Below are positions 44,130 to 56,469 of a DNA stretch of 64,000 nt, piece after piece (position 1 is the first letter of the stretch; each line of letters begins with the position of its first letter). Source of the DNA: Gorsachius magnificus (Eukaryota; Chordata; Aves; Pelecaniformes; Ardeidae); contig CM067085.1 in NCBI GenBank assembly GCA_034008185.1, positions 78,728,275 to 78,792,274 on the forward strand. The letters are read 5' to 3'. The notes under the pieces were generated by a model that was not told the DNA's origin, searched no databases, and saw only the letters and a list, made by a program, of their open reading frames with translations. A program made the translations under genes and the position numbers.

Positions 44130-47100
44130 TGGGACTCGGTGAGATGGTGGAGAACCTCCCACACGGCAGAAAAGCCTTGCTTGTGGCCTGTTACTGCATG
44201 GTTAGACCAAGTTTTAAGAAAAAGGGGCCTAGAATCAGACCCCTAAATCTATCCTTACCTATTTAAAAGTAAGCTGAATTTTGGGAGCTGGGCAGGATCA
44301 AGGTTGTCATAAGCAGATATGGGCATGGCCCTGCTCTACAATCTGACTTTGGGGTTTCTCTTAGAAATGCCAATTTGCAGATGATTGTGACAAACCAAAC
44401 TGCCCCTGAAAGAGGAGACCGACGGCATCCTCGGCACGGGCAGGGATGTTGGGCGGGCGGTATCTGTGCCGGCGTTGGCGCTCTGCTGGCGTGTCCAGCA
44501 GCACTGACCGAGGGCAGCCACATCACGGGCAGAGCTCAGGATAGCTCTGCTCTCTGCCTTTTACTTCCATGCCAGCTGGAGAACAGAAAAAAAACATCTT
44601 TGGAGAGGTGGCATAGTGCAGTTCTCATGAAATCTTGAGCAACTTTTTAAGGCCAGCGTCACAGAGCCTGAGGGTGCCATTGCCATGGAAAGTTTGGGTT
44701 AGAAATGACCCGCTGGGGGGGGTAATTGCGGGTGGCAGGTAGGCTCCGGGGGCACGGTCCCAGGGGCGCAGGCCCTCGGTGGGTACCACGCTCCCCTGTG
44801 ATGCACAGCCCTGGGGTGTCCGTGCGGGACCCCCAGCCCGGCCGCTGAGATGTGCCACTCCTGGGGCATGGAATGCCCCGCTGATCCCAGCGCGATGCAG
44901 CACGTGCTTGGTTCAAGGGCATCCCACCCAAGTCGGCTTTGCCTGAGCAGCCAGAAGCCCTCAGGAGTCTCAGACCTGTGGGGCACAAGTGGGATCCTCT
45001 CTGCTCAGGCTCTGCCCTGCAGTTATCTAAGTTGGGGCTCTCTTTCACCAAGTTCATAGCATACATAGCCTTTTTATTTTCTTTAATTCATTAAACACTT
45101 CGATTCAGTGATACACCACGAGAACGTGGTTTATTCCGTCCAGTCAAATGTTTACGGAGAAGTGATAAAAAAATACCCAACCTGCCTTTTTAGAGCTGCT
45201 GATTTGATTTCAAAGGGAAGGCATAACCTTTCATTTCCTGGTGTGATTTTTATTAAACCTCTGCCTATTTGATTTGTCAGACCACATATAAATTTATTAC
45301 CACTTGTGTTTCCAAATAAAAGACATATAGGTTGGTAAGCCATCTATAAATCAAGCCGCTATTCCTTGAAACTTATTCGTGAAAGGATCGTTTTAATCCA
45401 TGGAATTGCTAATTAAAGCTGCTTCTCAATACACAAAAATTAAGTTAACAGTAATTAATGTAGCCAGCCTGGAACCTTAGGAAGCTACTGCCAGCAAGTG
45501 TCTTTTGGTGCACTCAAGAGGATGCAGTTTGATTGTTGGCACCAACAGACAGGTTGGGAATTGTAAACATGGTAATTAGCAGCAAGTTTCTGGATCTCAA
45601 CTTGCCAGACTGGCAGTCTGATTCTTGGAGTAGTTGTCGCATGGGAGGAGGGAAAAACAAAGTAAGGGAATTAGAGCAACCTTGCCTTGCTCTGCCAACA
45701 TATGCCACCGGACCAATGTTTTTCTTGGCAAAGAGCTCTGACAAGGAGTTTATAAAGCAGCGTTGCAGCCCTACCGCAAACTGTGAACCTCACCGCCGGC
45801 GTCGACCCAGCAACTCTCTCCGGCTCTTCTGCCCAAACGATGAGTCCTGCTCCACGGGGAGGAACTGCAGAGCCTGAGATCCCCCTGCTCCACCTCTAGG
45901 GTGGGGCACAGTGTTGATAAGGTTATCAGGAATAATGGGATTAAAAGAGTTAACAGCCAGCTCTCGCGGTAATCCCAGCGTGTTCTATTGTTGAGCTATC
46001 AAAGATGAAGGTTATAGTAACCTTATTAACCCTTGGTGTAGCGTAAATAAAAAAGAAATGTCAACCTTAATTCCACCATGAAATTAAATCTTCGCTTCTC
46101 TAAATGATGATTCAGACACCACTTACACCAGCCAATGTGGTTTATGAAAATATGGAAGTTAAGTGAATTTAAGAAGTCCCATCTGAGAGAGAGAAAGAGG
46201 GAGAAAGGGGTGATAAAACATGGCGTTTGTTTTGTTTAAAATGAAAAAAAACCCCACATTTAGCCAGCTCATATCTCTGCAGGAACTATACCTAGAGCCA
46301 ACACGGTGCCCAAAGACCAAGGTAGAGACCGAATACCCAGGGGGTAAAGCCCTGCAGTGAGCACAGCCCCCCCAGACTGCAGCAGTTCAGGGCAGAGGGG
46401 CCAACCCCATGCCAGGCAACAGCCACAGCACTGCTGGTGGGGTCCCCGTTGTCCCCGTCCCCTGCTCGCCGGGCACCTTGTGGCCTCGTTAGTGCTGCCC
46501 CAGGGACAGGGCGCCCCAACTTGGGAGCTGGAACCCAGCATTGCTCCATCAGCACCTTCAGTGCCAGAGGAACAAGGCGATGAAACCCCCCCAAAAAAGT
46601 CAGAAATAAAATGGTTGCGGAACCTTCTGGAAAGAGAGAGCCAGGTGCTGGGGTGATGGGCGCAGGTTTTCCTGGCTAAGCTGATTACTAAGGGGTGGAA
46701 GCTGCCTCTTTCGGCAAGGGATGGCTCTGTCCTCACCTGTGCTGGGCACAGCCCCTGCTCCTGCTGCCCTATGGATCTATAAGTAGGTCTGAACCTGCCC
46801 TCTGGGATGGGTTTTTCCCCCTGAAGAGAGGGAAGGACTGGGCTCTGCTGGGAAGTCAATGGGATGTGGTCCAGGTAAATCTGTGTTTCCTTGTGGGGAG
46901 CAGGAGGGGGATTACAGGGGGCAGAAATGGGCTGTGTGCCGTTTGTGAGGCTTTTTTGACTGGGAGGAAAAAACAAAGTAGTGGTAAACTGGGGCGATGC
47001 AGAATGATCCTACACATTAAATAACTCAAATGCTTACTCTGAGTCTCTAGCAGAGAGGTAATTAAGTGTTAAGGAGCTGAAAGTGAGCTCTCTGGAGGGC

Positions 47101-48959
47101 AAGAGGCATTGCCAGAGAAAAGAGATAGTTTTAGTGGGGCTATTCCCAGGGAAAGGGGCTTTGCCACTTCAGCAAACCCTGGTCTGCCCTGTGGCATCTG
47201 CACCTCCTGGGAACGACTGGCTCTGTGGATGGATGGGGCTGGGGAAGGGGTGTGCTCAGCCTCTTTGCATTGCCTGCCCCAGTCCTCACGAGCAACGGTG
47301 AAGTTGTATTATGAATCTCAGACTCATAAAAGAGCTCAATTTAGGATTTTTTTCTTTTTTTTATTTTTTTTTCCCTTCACTCACTGAATCATTCGTTTCT
47401 CTGGTGTAAATTGTCACAGCTCCAGAGCATGCATGGTCCTGCTGGGTCCTGGGCTGCTTCCATCCCAGTCGCTGCTGCAATCGCTACCATAAAGGCACAT
47501 TGGCTCCCTCTGGCTCGTCTTGCCTTTCCCCAGTGCAGGAATAGACAGCGGGCCCACGGGGTGGTTCAGAAATATTACTGGTTTCCAGTGCTGGCATAAT
47601 GCTCCCTTCTAGGTAGTATCCCTTTTCTGGCCGATTTCCCAGTAAAATAGTAAATGGCAACTGCAGAGCAGTAAAGGCAATGCCATATTTGTTTGAGTGA
47701 CGTTTCAGAGCCTGCAGAGCAAATGCAATTAGGATCCACAGCGTGTTGCAGCTTCCTTCCTTCATTTCCCTGCCCTGGAAGAGCTGCTCTTAGGTTCAGC
47801 TTAAGCTTAGTTCCTGCTCTGCGTCTGCCTTAGGAGAGGCTCCAGGGGGGGGCCCGAGCCCCTGTGAGCACCCTTGGTTTTGGGAAGAGCTGGCATCTCG
47901 CAGGGCTCAGGTGGGAGAGGAGCTGGTGCTGCTCTGCCACCGGCACTGCGGCCCCAGGTGGGAGAGGAGCTATTTTGTCAGTAGGTGTGAGCTTTTCCCG
48001 GCCTCAGCAGAGCTGGCACCGGGGTGGCCCTGCAGCGCTCCGACCTGCGCTCCTCATCAAGGAGAAATCCCTGTTGGTGCTGGTGGATCCATGCCAGGCA
48101 AAGCAACCCAGGGTTTGGGCTACCCGGTCTTCACCGGGGGCAACTGATGCTTCCTTTGGAGCTTGGCAGTTGATGCACTGTGAATGCTTTGATACACAAA
48201 GGTGGAAAAAAAAATGGCAGTAAGTGTTCAGCTTTGTCTGAAGGAGGTAATTGAAAGCAAATTGCTCCCAAAAGCCAAGGGCCGCAGTTAATTGCAGTGG
48301 AGTACTGCGGGTCACCCACCTGTAGGGAAAGGCTGCTAGAGAGCAGGCAGGGGTCAAAACTGTTTCTCTCCTGGTGGGGAAAGAGGGTCTTAGCCATATA
48401 ATTTGGTTTGTAAGGTTCTTCTGTAGCTCACAGACCCTGACGTGAGCATCCAGGGCCAGAGAGTGGTGCTTTGATTGCTGGAGAGGACGCAGTGGGTGAA
48501 GGCGGGGGCAGCCGTGCCTTGCCCTGGTGGCCAGGGGTGGCCAGGCTGGGGCGTCCCTCCTGCCATGGCCAGGTCTGAGCGGGGCAGCACACGGCGGGAG
48601 AGGCACGGGCAGCTCCCGGGTCCCCTCTCCCCTGGGTGCTGCTTGGGGGAGCAGGCATGGAAACCCTGGGCTTGGCTGAAGGGAGAGCAGCGTGGTGGAG
48701 GCTGCCATGTGCACGGAGCCGCCTCGCTGCTGGCCCGCTCCGACCGGGAGTCTGACCGTCCAGTCTGAACGTTGCCGCCATGCGTTGTGTTATTTGTTAA
48801 CAAATTTGAACCCTGCAGTGTTTGCTATTCCTGGTGCTTCTTGGGTGTCTGGACTCGGGCAGGCATCAGCGCCCATGGAAATTGGTGCATCCTTTTGCAG
48901 CGGGTCCGCTGGGCGCAGAGGCGGGGGAAGCCTGCGTCCAGCCCTGGAGCCCTCAGCAC
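44130..48959. other. unique non-coding DNA
   Basis: 4.8 kb without a recognised repeat. The frames (for example 46269-46976 on the - strand) are Pro/Ser-rich, lack domains and overlap frames on the other strand, so none is called. Confidence 0.4.
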
Positions 48960-49438
48960 AAGAGGGACATGGAGCTGTTGGAGCAGGGCCAGGGGAGGGC
49001 TACTAAAATGCTCCGAGGGCTGGAGCCCCTCTGCTCTGAGGCCAGGCTGGGAGAGTTGGGGGTGTTCAGCCTGGAGCAGAGGAGGCTGCGGGCAGAGCTG
49101 AGTGCGGCCGCTCAGGGCTTCAAGGGGGCCCAGAGGAAAGGGGGGGACAAGCTTTTTAGCAGGGCCAGCTGGGACAGGACAAGGGTGATGGTTTTAAACT
49201 AAACCATTGTGGGGTTAGAGTGGATCTAAGGAAGAAATTCTTTCCAGTGAGGGTGGTGAAACCCTGGCAGGGGTTGCCCCGAGAGGGGGTGGAGGCCCCA
49301 TCCCTGGGAACATCCCAGGCCAGGTTGGCCGGGGCTGTGAGCAACCTGATGTGGTTCAAGGTGTCCCTGCTCCTGCAGGGGGGTTGGGCTGGGTGACCTC
49401 TAGGGGTCCCTTCCAACCCCAAACATTCTGTGATTCTA
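48960..49438 (+). mobile_element. CR1 LINE, 3' fragment (type B)
   Basis: About 480 bp, collinear with 4161-4610: ORF2 C-terminal remnant ([18 protein letters not shown]), then GGGTGACCTCTAGGGGTCCC and ATTCTGTGATTCT. An A-rich substitution at 49195-49215 interrupts the frame relative to the other copy. Confidence 0.93.
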
Positions 49439-52400
49439 AAGGGTGCAGGGGGCATGGACCCACGGCCTGGGGTTGATGGCGGGGGGGTCTGCCCTTGCTG
49501 GGTAGTCCCTTCCCAGGACAAAACCCCTTTTGTATCTGAGAGCTCCTTTGAAACCGCCTAAAGCTATTGCAAGGATTCAGGAGATGAAGATAATGATGGA
49601 AAAGCTGAGCTAACTTTTACTAAATTGCACTTTTTCTAGATATTTTGGGTCAGGGCTCCTGGCAGGGTAAAAGAAAAAAATTCTTCCTCTTCCTGTATCT
49701 GGTGACAAATTTGGTACCACCCTTTTTCAGGGCAGGTCCTTGCTCCTGCACCTTTGCTTTGTGCTCAGGTAACCAAGTATGGGAGCGTGCTCCAGCCTGC
49801 GCTGATGCTACAAGCATGGAAAAGCCAGGAGAGATGGGAGCCAAAGTTTCTTAAAGCAGCCTAAACGCAGGGCAACCCCGGTGACATCTGCGGCGTAATG
49901 TGAGCGTTGGCTGTACCGGCTCTGAGGGTTGGGCCAGCCCTGTGAGAGCCTGGGTTCTGGCGCTTCAAAAAGCGCTTTGTAAGTATATATGTACAGCACA
50001 AATACTGGGGTATGAATGCCCCCATCTAACCCGAGGTATGGGAAGAGCTGTTGCCTGGCTCGCCTTGCAACTTGCATCCTTGCATAGTTCAGCATGCCCT
50101 CATGCAGAAAACCACATCGTAGGCTGATTTATTTGACTTACTGTTATTATTAAGGGCAGCTTTGGGGAAGATGGGTAATAAAGCCATTTCTCCTCTTCTT
50201 TTACCGCAACAAACCCAGACGCTGTCCATGCAGCAAAGCCTGTCCCCAGATGATTGCTCTTGTTTTTAACATGCCAGATCGTAACTCGCTCCTCCGTTCA
50301 GTGTCAGGCTTGAAAAATACCATCGAAAGGAAAATGTGGGAGCTGGCTGAGACATCGGGGAGCGTGCTGGCTGGGTGCTCCAAATTGAGATGTCGTGATT
50401 GATAAAGGATATAAAATACGTGACTTTTATCTTTGTCCAAGCGAAAAGATGCCCCATTAACATATCGCAATTGGAACACGTTTGTTTTGAGCCTAACGGC
50501 TCTGATTTACAGCAGGCATGCATGTCCGTGTGTGCACGTACAGGTGTACGGCCATAGCCCAGCATCGCATGGGGTCAGCTGCTGGATTAAACTGGGGGGA
50601 TGAGATCTGTCATCACCTCCCCACAGGGTCAGGCACAGCACCTGTACAGCAGAGTGGGAAAGGCTGAGTGGTACTGAGCCAGAAGGTTTTTCTAGCTAAA
50701 TTTGCTGGTGTGCCGTTTGCGACTCCACAATTCCCTTCTTTTCCATTGTTTCTTTTTATTTGTGTAAGCTGAAGGGAAAAGAGGGGGGGGAGGGGGGGGA
50801 AAATGGCTCTGCCATGGATGGGAAAGGTCTCAGCAGGATGACAGCTCGGTGTGTGCTGCTGAAGGTGGCTGGATACAAGGAGCTGCCGAAGGCAAGGTCT
50901 GTGTGGTGAATTGAAGGAGCTTACAGAGGGCCAAGGTGGCTTTTTCCATAACCTCAGGGCTAGGTGGGGTCTCCTGGATCCAGGACATCTGGGAGCTTGG
51001 GGAGCTTTGGTGATCAGGATGGTGGGTTATTGCAATGAACCGATACCTCCTAACCCCCCAGAAAAATAACATGCTCAAGGGCTAATGCCACGCTGAAGCC
51101 ATGGCCACCTGGGTTCCTCCCACCCTGCTGCTCCCCACCTCGGGGTGCGGTGCTGAGGGCCGGTGCTGCTTCCCCGTAGTGTGGTGCTCTGCGTGGAGGC
51201 ACAACCAGGGTGGCACAGTGCTTGGGGATGGCCAATGCTCTGGCCCTCCTTCTCCTTGCTGGGGTGGGAGATGCCTTCCTGGGCGGGCAGGGATGCTGCC
51301 GGCAAGGATGCAGCAGGCACTGGGCTTGCCGGGAGGTTGGGCATTGCTCCCGGGGGCAGCACGGCTCCTCCCTGCCCCACCGAAAGGCTGTGGCTCAACA
51401 GCACCAGCAGGCCCCCTCTGCTTTTGGCCTCGGATCTTCTCTTGTGTATGGATAAAGCACCATGTGGCTTTAGAGGGTTTTCATGGAAGGAAACTGAGGA
51501 AACCAGTGAATTATTTTCAATGGTCAATGTTTTCATAATTTAAAAATTCAGTGAATTTCCCCACCCCTCCCACCCCGAAATTTAGTATTATCTTTAGAAT
51601 ATGAGTGGGAAGTTGCTGGCAACCATAAAAGAGGAGGGTCTTGGTTAAAGAAACCGCAACTAAGGACCACTCTCTCCAGTAACTCTCCATGCTTCTACTG
51701 ATGGATTTCCAAATAGCTGCTCTAAAGCTCTGGAAATCTGAGTATTCTTTCCAGAGGACGTACCTGTACAATGCTTTAAGCCCGGTAGTCCCAAGACAAA
51801 AGCTGTTTGTCCCCTGAAATAAATCCCTGCCGTTCAGTCCCTTCCCTGGGTTACCTCGCTCCCTCAGTGAAAAGTTGGGGACGCCAGATTGCCAAGGGGG
51901 TGGAGGAAGGCAGAGGGAATGGGTCTGATGGGCCGAGGAGTCCTGGTCCCCTGGTGTAACCAGCACTGTGCTTCCAGGTGGGATTCAAGCCTCCAGCACC
52001 TCAGCATTCCCGTCCAATTACATGAAACGCGATCAGGAAAAAAACCATGTTTACTACAGCATGGTCTAGTTTTTAGATGCAAACAGATTGCTGTCCATTG
52101 GGTGTGAAGCTCCCTAATGTTTTAGGAATGATGCTGGAACCTCTCTGATGGCTTGGAGCAAAGCGCCTTCTGAGGTTATGCAAGTGCCTACAAAGGAATC
52201 TAACCCCAAATCTTAATTGCGTCCTGTGAATTCTAGGCACTGCCAGATTCTACAGCCGTGCTGCCACCTTACATAAATACTTAGGAATGCTTACAGTAAG
52301 GGCCCTAAAAAGATCTTTGGCTCTCTGAGCGAGCTAAAGGCGGCGTTGCAGGGCTACCCTGTCTCTGCCATGCGCGGTGCTGCCCAGGCCTGCTCTGGTG

Positions 52401-55400
52401 AGAGCGGGGAACCCCATCCCCTTCCAGTCCCACCAGAACTGTGGGTATCAGGGCTCATGTCCCAGGCTAGAGGAACGAAGCTACTTCCATTTCTGACGCC
52501 CACTATGAGGGCAAGGAGACCTTTCCTCGTGCTTCTGTGCTCAAGCCTGGTGCAGAAACAATTATAAAAACGCATTTATAAATTCCACCCGGGTGTCACA
52601 GCCCTTGCCGTGCATCTCAAAATGTATTTGAGATTTATTAGTGCCGTGCCACTTCTGACACAAAGGATGCAGGGGACAAAGAGCAGCGGCTCCCATGCTG
52701 TAAGGAAGCCCATAAAAACCTATCAGCACACTTGTAACTTGGTGCGTTCTGAATGTTGCTATCCAAACGTCATTGTACTCGCAACTATCTGAAGTGTAAA
52801 ATTCCACCTGGTATGAAAAATGTGATGGTAGTGTGGATGGCTGGAGTACATCTGATGGTTCTGTGAGAGCTCTTGCTACCTCTTATTGCCTTGTCCTTGG
52901 TGCAACTCGAGGCAGAGAATCAAGTTTACTGCATTTAAAAAAATGTTGAGAAAGATGTGCGTAAGTAAATAGAGGTCTTTTATTTTCAGGGTTTGGATAG
53001 GCACATCAAGAGAAGGGGATTGAATATGGGCAAAGTCCATGTGGTAGAGCTTGCTAAATAATGGTTGGGATTAATTCTGCAGAATTGTCCATGAATAATT
53101 GGGAAAAGATGTTTCCCATTTCCCACAACTTCTAGAACTGGCTGACTCATTACTGTACCCAAGGAGTGGTACCTTTGAGCTGTAATGCCTATTAAAAATT
53201 GCCATTGATTTATTGGGTTTGGAGGGATTGAATTGGGGTCCTGAAGGACATGTGACACTTTTTGGACAAAATCCTTGTTCTAGCCTTTCTTTTTTTGTTG
53301 ATTATCCCAGGCTAGGTGAGGAATCAGTGCTAAATCACTGCGGTGCCCACCTCTCCTGGGGGGGACCAGAGCAGAGGCGGGGGACAGGGCACCTCAGCAG
53401 AGGGGAAAGGTAGGAGAGGAGAAGCGCAGAAGGGAATGACTGGAAACAGCAGAGGGAGAAATGGGACAAAGCAGAAAAGAAAGAGAAACAGAGAGACAAG
53501 GGAATGAAAAGGAAGAGAGGGAAAAGGAGTAGAAAAACAAAAGGGAAGACTGGATAAACATGAGTAAGCTCAATAATTAATTCTCAGTCCTAATCTTTCG
53601 GTGTACTCCTTAGGCAGGGGCTCGGTGTGATTTGGAGGTTTGTGGGTTTTGTTTTGTGTGGTTTTTTTTTTTTTTGAAACAAACCCAACCTCCCCCAGCG
53701 CTATCTCCGATGGTTTTTCTCCCTTTCTTCCCTGACTGGAGCGCAGGGGGTGGCCGAGAGTTGCCCCGCAGGCTGGCCCGGGGAGCCGCTGCTGGGCACG
53801 GGCACGCTCCCGCGCTCAACCGTGTTCAGCTGAGCCAAGGTCGCCCGGGAGCATGAGTAAGCACCAGCTCCCGCTTAAATCTCAGCAGGTTTATCATTTG
53901 CAAAACCGTGACAAAAGATGAAGTAATGTCCTATCTGGCCACATACTGGGCGGTAGGTTCCTCTTTTTTTTTTTTCTTCTCCTCTAAAAGGAGAGCTATC
54001 TGATGTGTCTTGTTACTGTCAAAAAGAAAAAAGATCGGTTATTGTGATTTAGAGGTTCTAAGTGTTTAAAATAAAATATACGTTTGGTGCTTTCATACAA
54101 AGATTCAGCAATAACCAGGTGACTCAAACCAACACACTCCTATCAAAGCCCAAAGAGATATATATATATTTTTTTAAGGTGTTTATAGACTATCTCTGCT
54201 CTCACTGTGCCCTCTTACAATTACAGATGGGGACAATGAAAACACACGTTCCCATGCAATTATTTGCTGCTACCTTATAGAAACCCAAAGTCTAATGAAC
54301 TTCAATGGGGAGCCAACTGATAGTGTCCTTGTGAAAGAGCTGCCCGAGGAGCTTTGCCCTGCTCCTGGCAGTGAACGCAGACCTGTCCATGGGAACAAGC
54401 TGTTGTGAAAAGTCAGGTTTAAGATGAGATTTGAAGGAGTTTGACTCGGCATTTCCAGCCTTTTGGGAATGGATTTTGGACCTGGGCTAGACACGAGTTA
54501 AGCGTAAATCCTTCCCGTGTGCTTTGGAGAGACCTGTCCTCTGGTAATCGGAAACATCAGCTGCCCTCGCACAAGGAACAGAGCTCTGATAAATGCACAG
54601 ATCCCAATTTGTGCATCGCTTTCCGAGTCATCAAAGCAATTTTAAAATCAATATGTTATGTTTAAGATGGAAGGCCATGCATTCCTCTCTGGGCAGGAAT
54701 AACCCATCGAGCCTGCGATGGGAGAGTTAACATCCTAGACGCAGCGTTTGGTACGAACAAGAGAATATAAAGAATATTCCGGGAAAGCCATAAAGGGAGA
54801 TGACGCAGTGACTGTTTCTGGGATGTTAAAAATACAGTTCTGCTTACGAGCTGCTGTGGGAGCCTGACTGCGGTGGCTGTCTCGGGTGGTACCGTGTGGC
54901 TGATGGAGGGTGTTTCGCAAATGGCAGAAGCGCAGGGCTGGGTCCCAAGCAGCTCCTGCAATTTTAACCTGTAACGAGGGCAGAAGGCAGCTTGGTGCGG
55001 TGGTAAGAATTTAATGCAACCGCTGTATGTAAAAATGCATCTTGAGATGGTGTTAGTAGGTCTGCCACCAGCCCCCTGTTAGGCACCACAGCCATCAATC
55101 CGGGGTGGGGGCTGCAGGCTGTGGGATCAAGCCTCTAGGTTTTTTTTAATGGGTTTGAGCTGTTCTTCAATAAACCTTCATTAGATAGGGTGGCACCACT
55201 AAGTCTGCTTCCTACTGAGCCGCCGGAAGACAGAAAGAGCATCTACAACAGTAATAGTTTAACACAAATTGATTTAAAGACTGGAATAGTAGGAAGCTTA
55301 GAGCTGGGATGAGGGATGAAAGAGTTGGGCAGAAAGAGGTGGAAACAGTGAAGAACAAAGCCCAGCTGGCTGCGGATGGAGGAGGAATGAGTCCCCTCCG

Positions 55401-56294
55401 TTTTCTTCTGCCAGCCAAAGTGCAGCACACTGCGAACGGGGGACACGAACACTTGCAGTGCACCTATGGACCAGTCCTCAACCTGTTCACAGAACGGCCC
55501 CGGGCAGCCCGGGTGCACTGCCTTTTGCACCCCACCGACCTCCCACTCCATCGCCGGGTCCTTCAGGCTGTGGTTACCGAATGTTCTGCTGAGGGGCTTG
55601 GGTATGGTCTCCAATTTCCAGGGATTTTTTTATTTTTTTTAAGTCTGTCCAAAATACTTACACCTGCAACATCTCAGACCTGCCCATATCTTTTTTATTT
55701 TGCCTGCTGGGTATGAAGTAGTTTGGCTTTTATGATGTGTCTTTATACAGGGTTTTAGCAGCTTGGATTGCTTTTATATGTTTATAATGGAAGTAACAGC
55801 CCTCTAAAAAAAATTGACTATTGATCATGGGAAGTGAGTGGATGTCTTTAACCTTTAGAAGCAGAACAACAAATAAATCAAATTATAGCAAGTATTTTAT
55901 TTAAAGGTGTTTTATTAAAAACACTACATCCAGGGTTTGAGGAAATGGAATAAGTTCTGTTTCCTCAGCTGAGGGTTCAGAGGAAACCGCGGTGGGAGTG
56001 AGCCCTCCTCTCTCAGTAACTGCACTGAGGTCCATCGGTCAAAATTAGACTCTTCCCAAGTGGCATAAAACACCAAAAGATTCAAAAGTCAGGGTTTGGA
56101 GGGCTGTAAAATTCCCATTTCAGTTGATAAACTCTCTGCAGGAGTTGTGACCTTTTTGCAGACACACATGATGCATCTTTTCTTTACCGAAAATGTAAGA
56201 CTACTGTCATGTGCGCCTATACATACACCCACGTGTGTGCCATGAGCGTGTATGTAGATGTGTGTATCTATAGATATCTGTATCTAACATAACA
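49439..56294. other. unique non-coding DNA
   Basis: 6.9 kb of mixed composition without a recognised repeat, apart from a polypurine stretch at 53396-53560, a short T run at 53660-53676 and a G-rich run at 50783-50800. No exon supported. Confidence 0.4.
53396..53560 (+). repeat. long polypurine-rich tract
   Basis: About 165 bp in which A and G make up the great majority of + strand bases (GAGA/GGAA motifs), with no fixed unit. It could form triplex DNA. Confidence 0.6.
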
Positions 56295-56469
56295 GGTTGC
56301 CCCGAGAGGGGGTGGAGGCCCCATCCCTGGGAACATCCCAGGCCAGGTTGGACGGGGCTGTGAGCAACCTGATGTGGTTCAAGGTGTCCCTGCTCCTGCA
56401 GGGGGGTTGGGCTGGGTGACCTCTAGGGGTCTTTTCCCACCCAAACCATTCCATGGTTCTATATTTCTA
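56295..56469 (+). mobile_element. CR1 LINE, 3' fragment (type B)
   Basis: 175 bp starting GGTTGCCCCGAGAGGGGGTG and ending with a decayed tail. It is preceded by a TATA/TGTA-rich simple region (56215-56290) that may be its insertion site. Confidence 0.92.

Noticed and set aside
46269..46976. 235-codon - strand frame
   Set aside because: Pro/Ser-rich, overlapped by + strand frames and without any motif.
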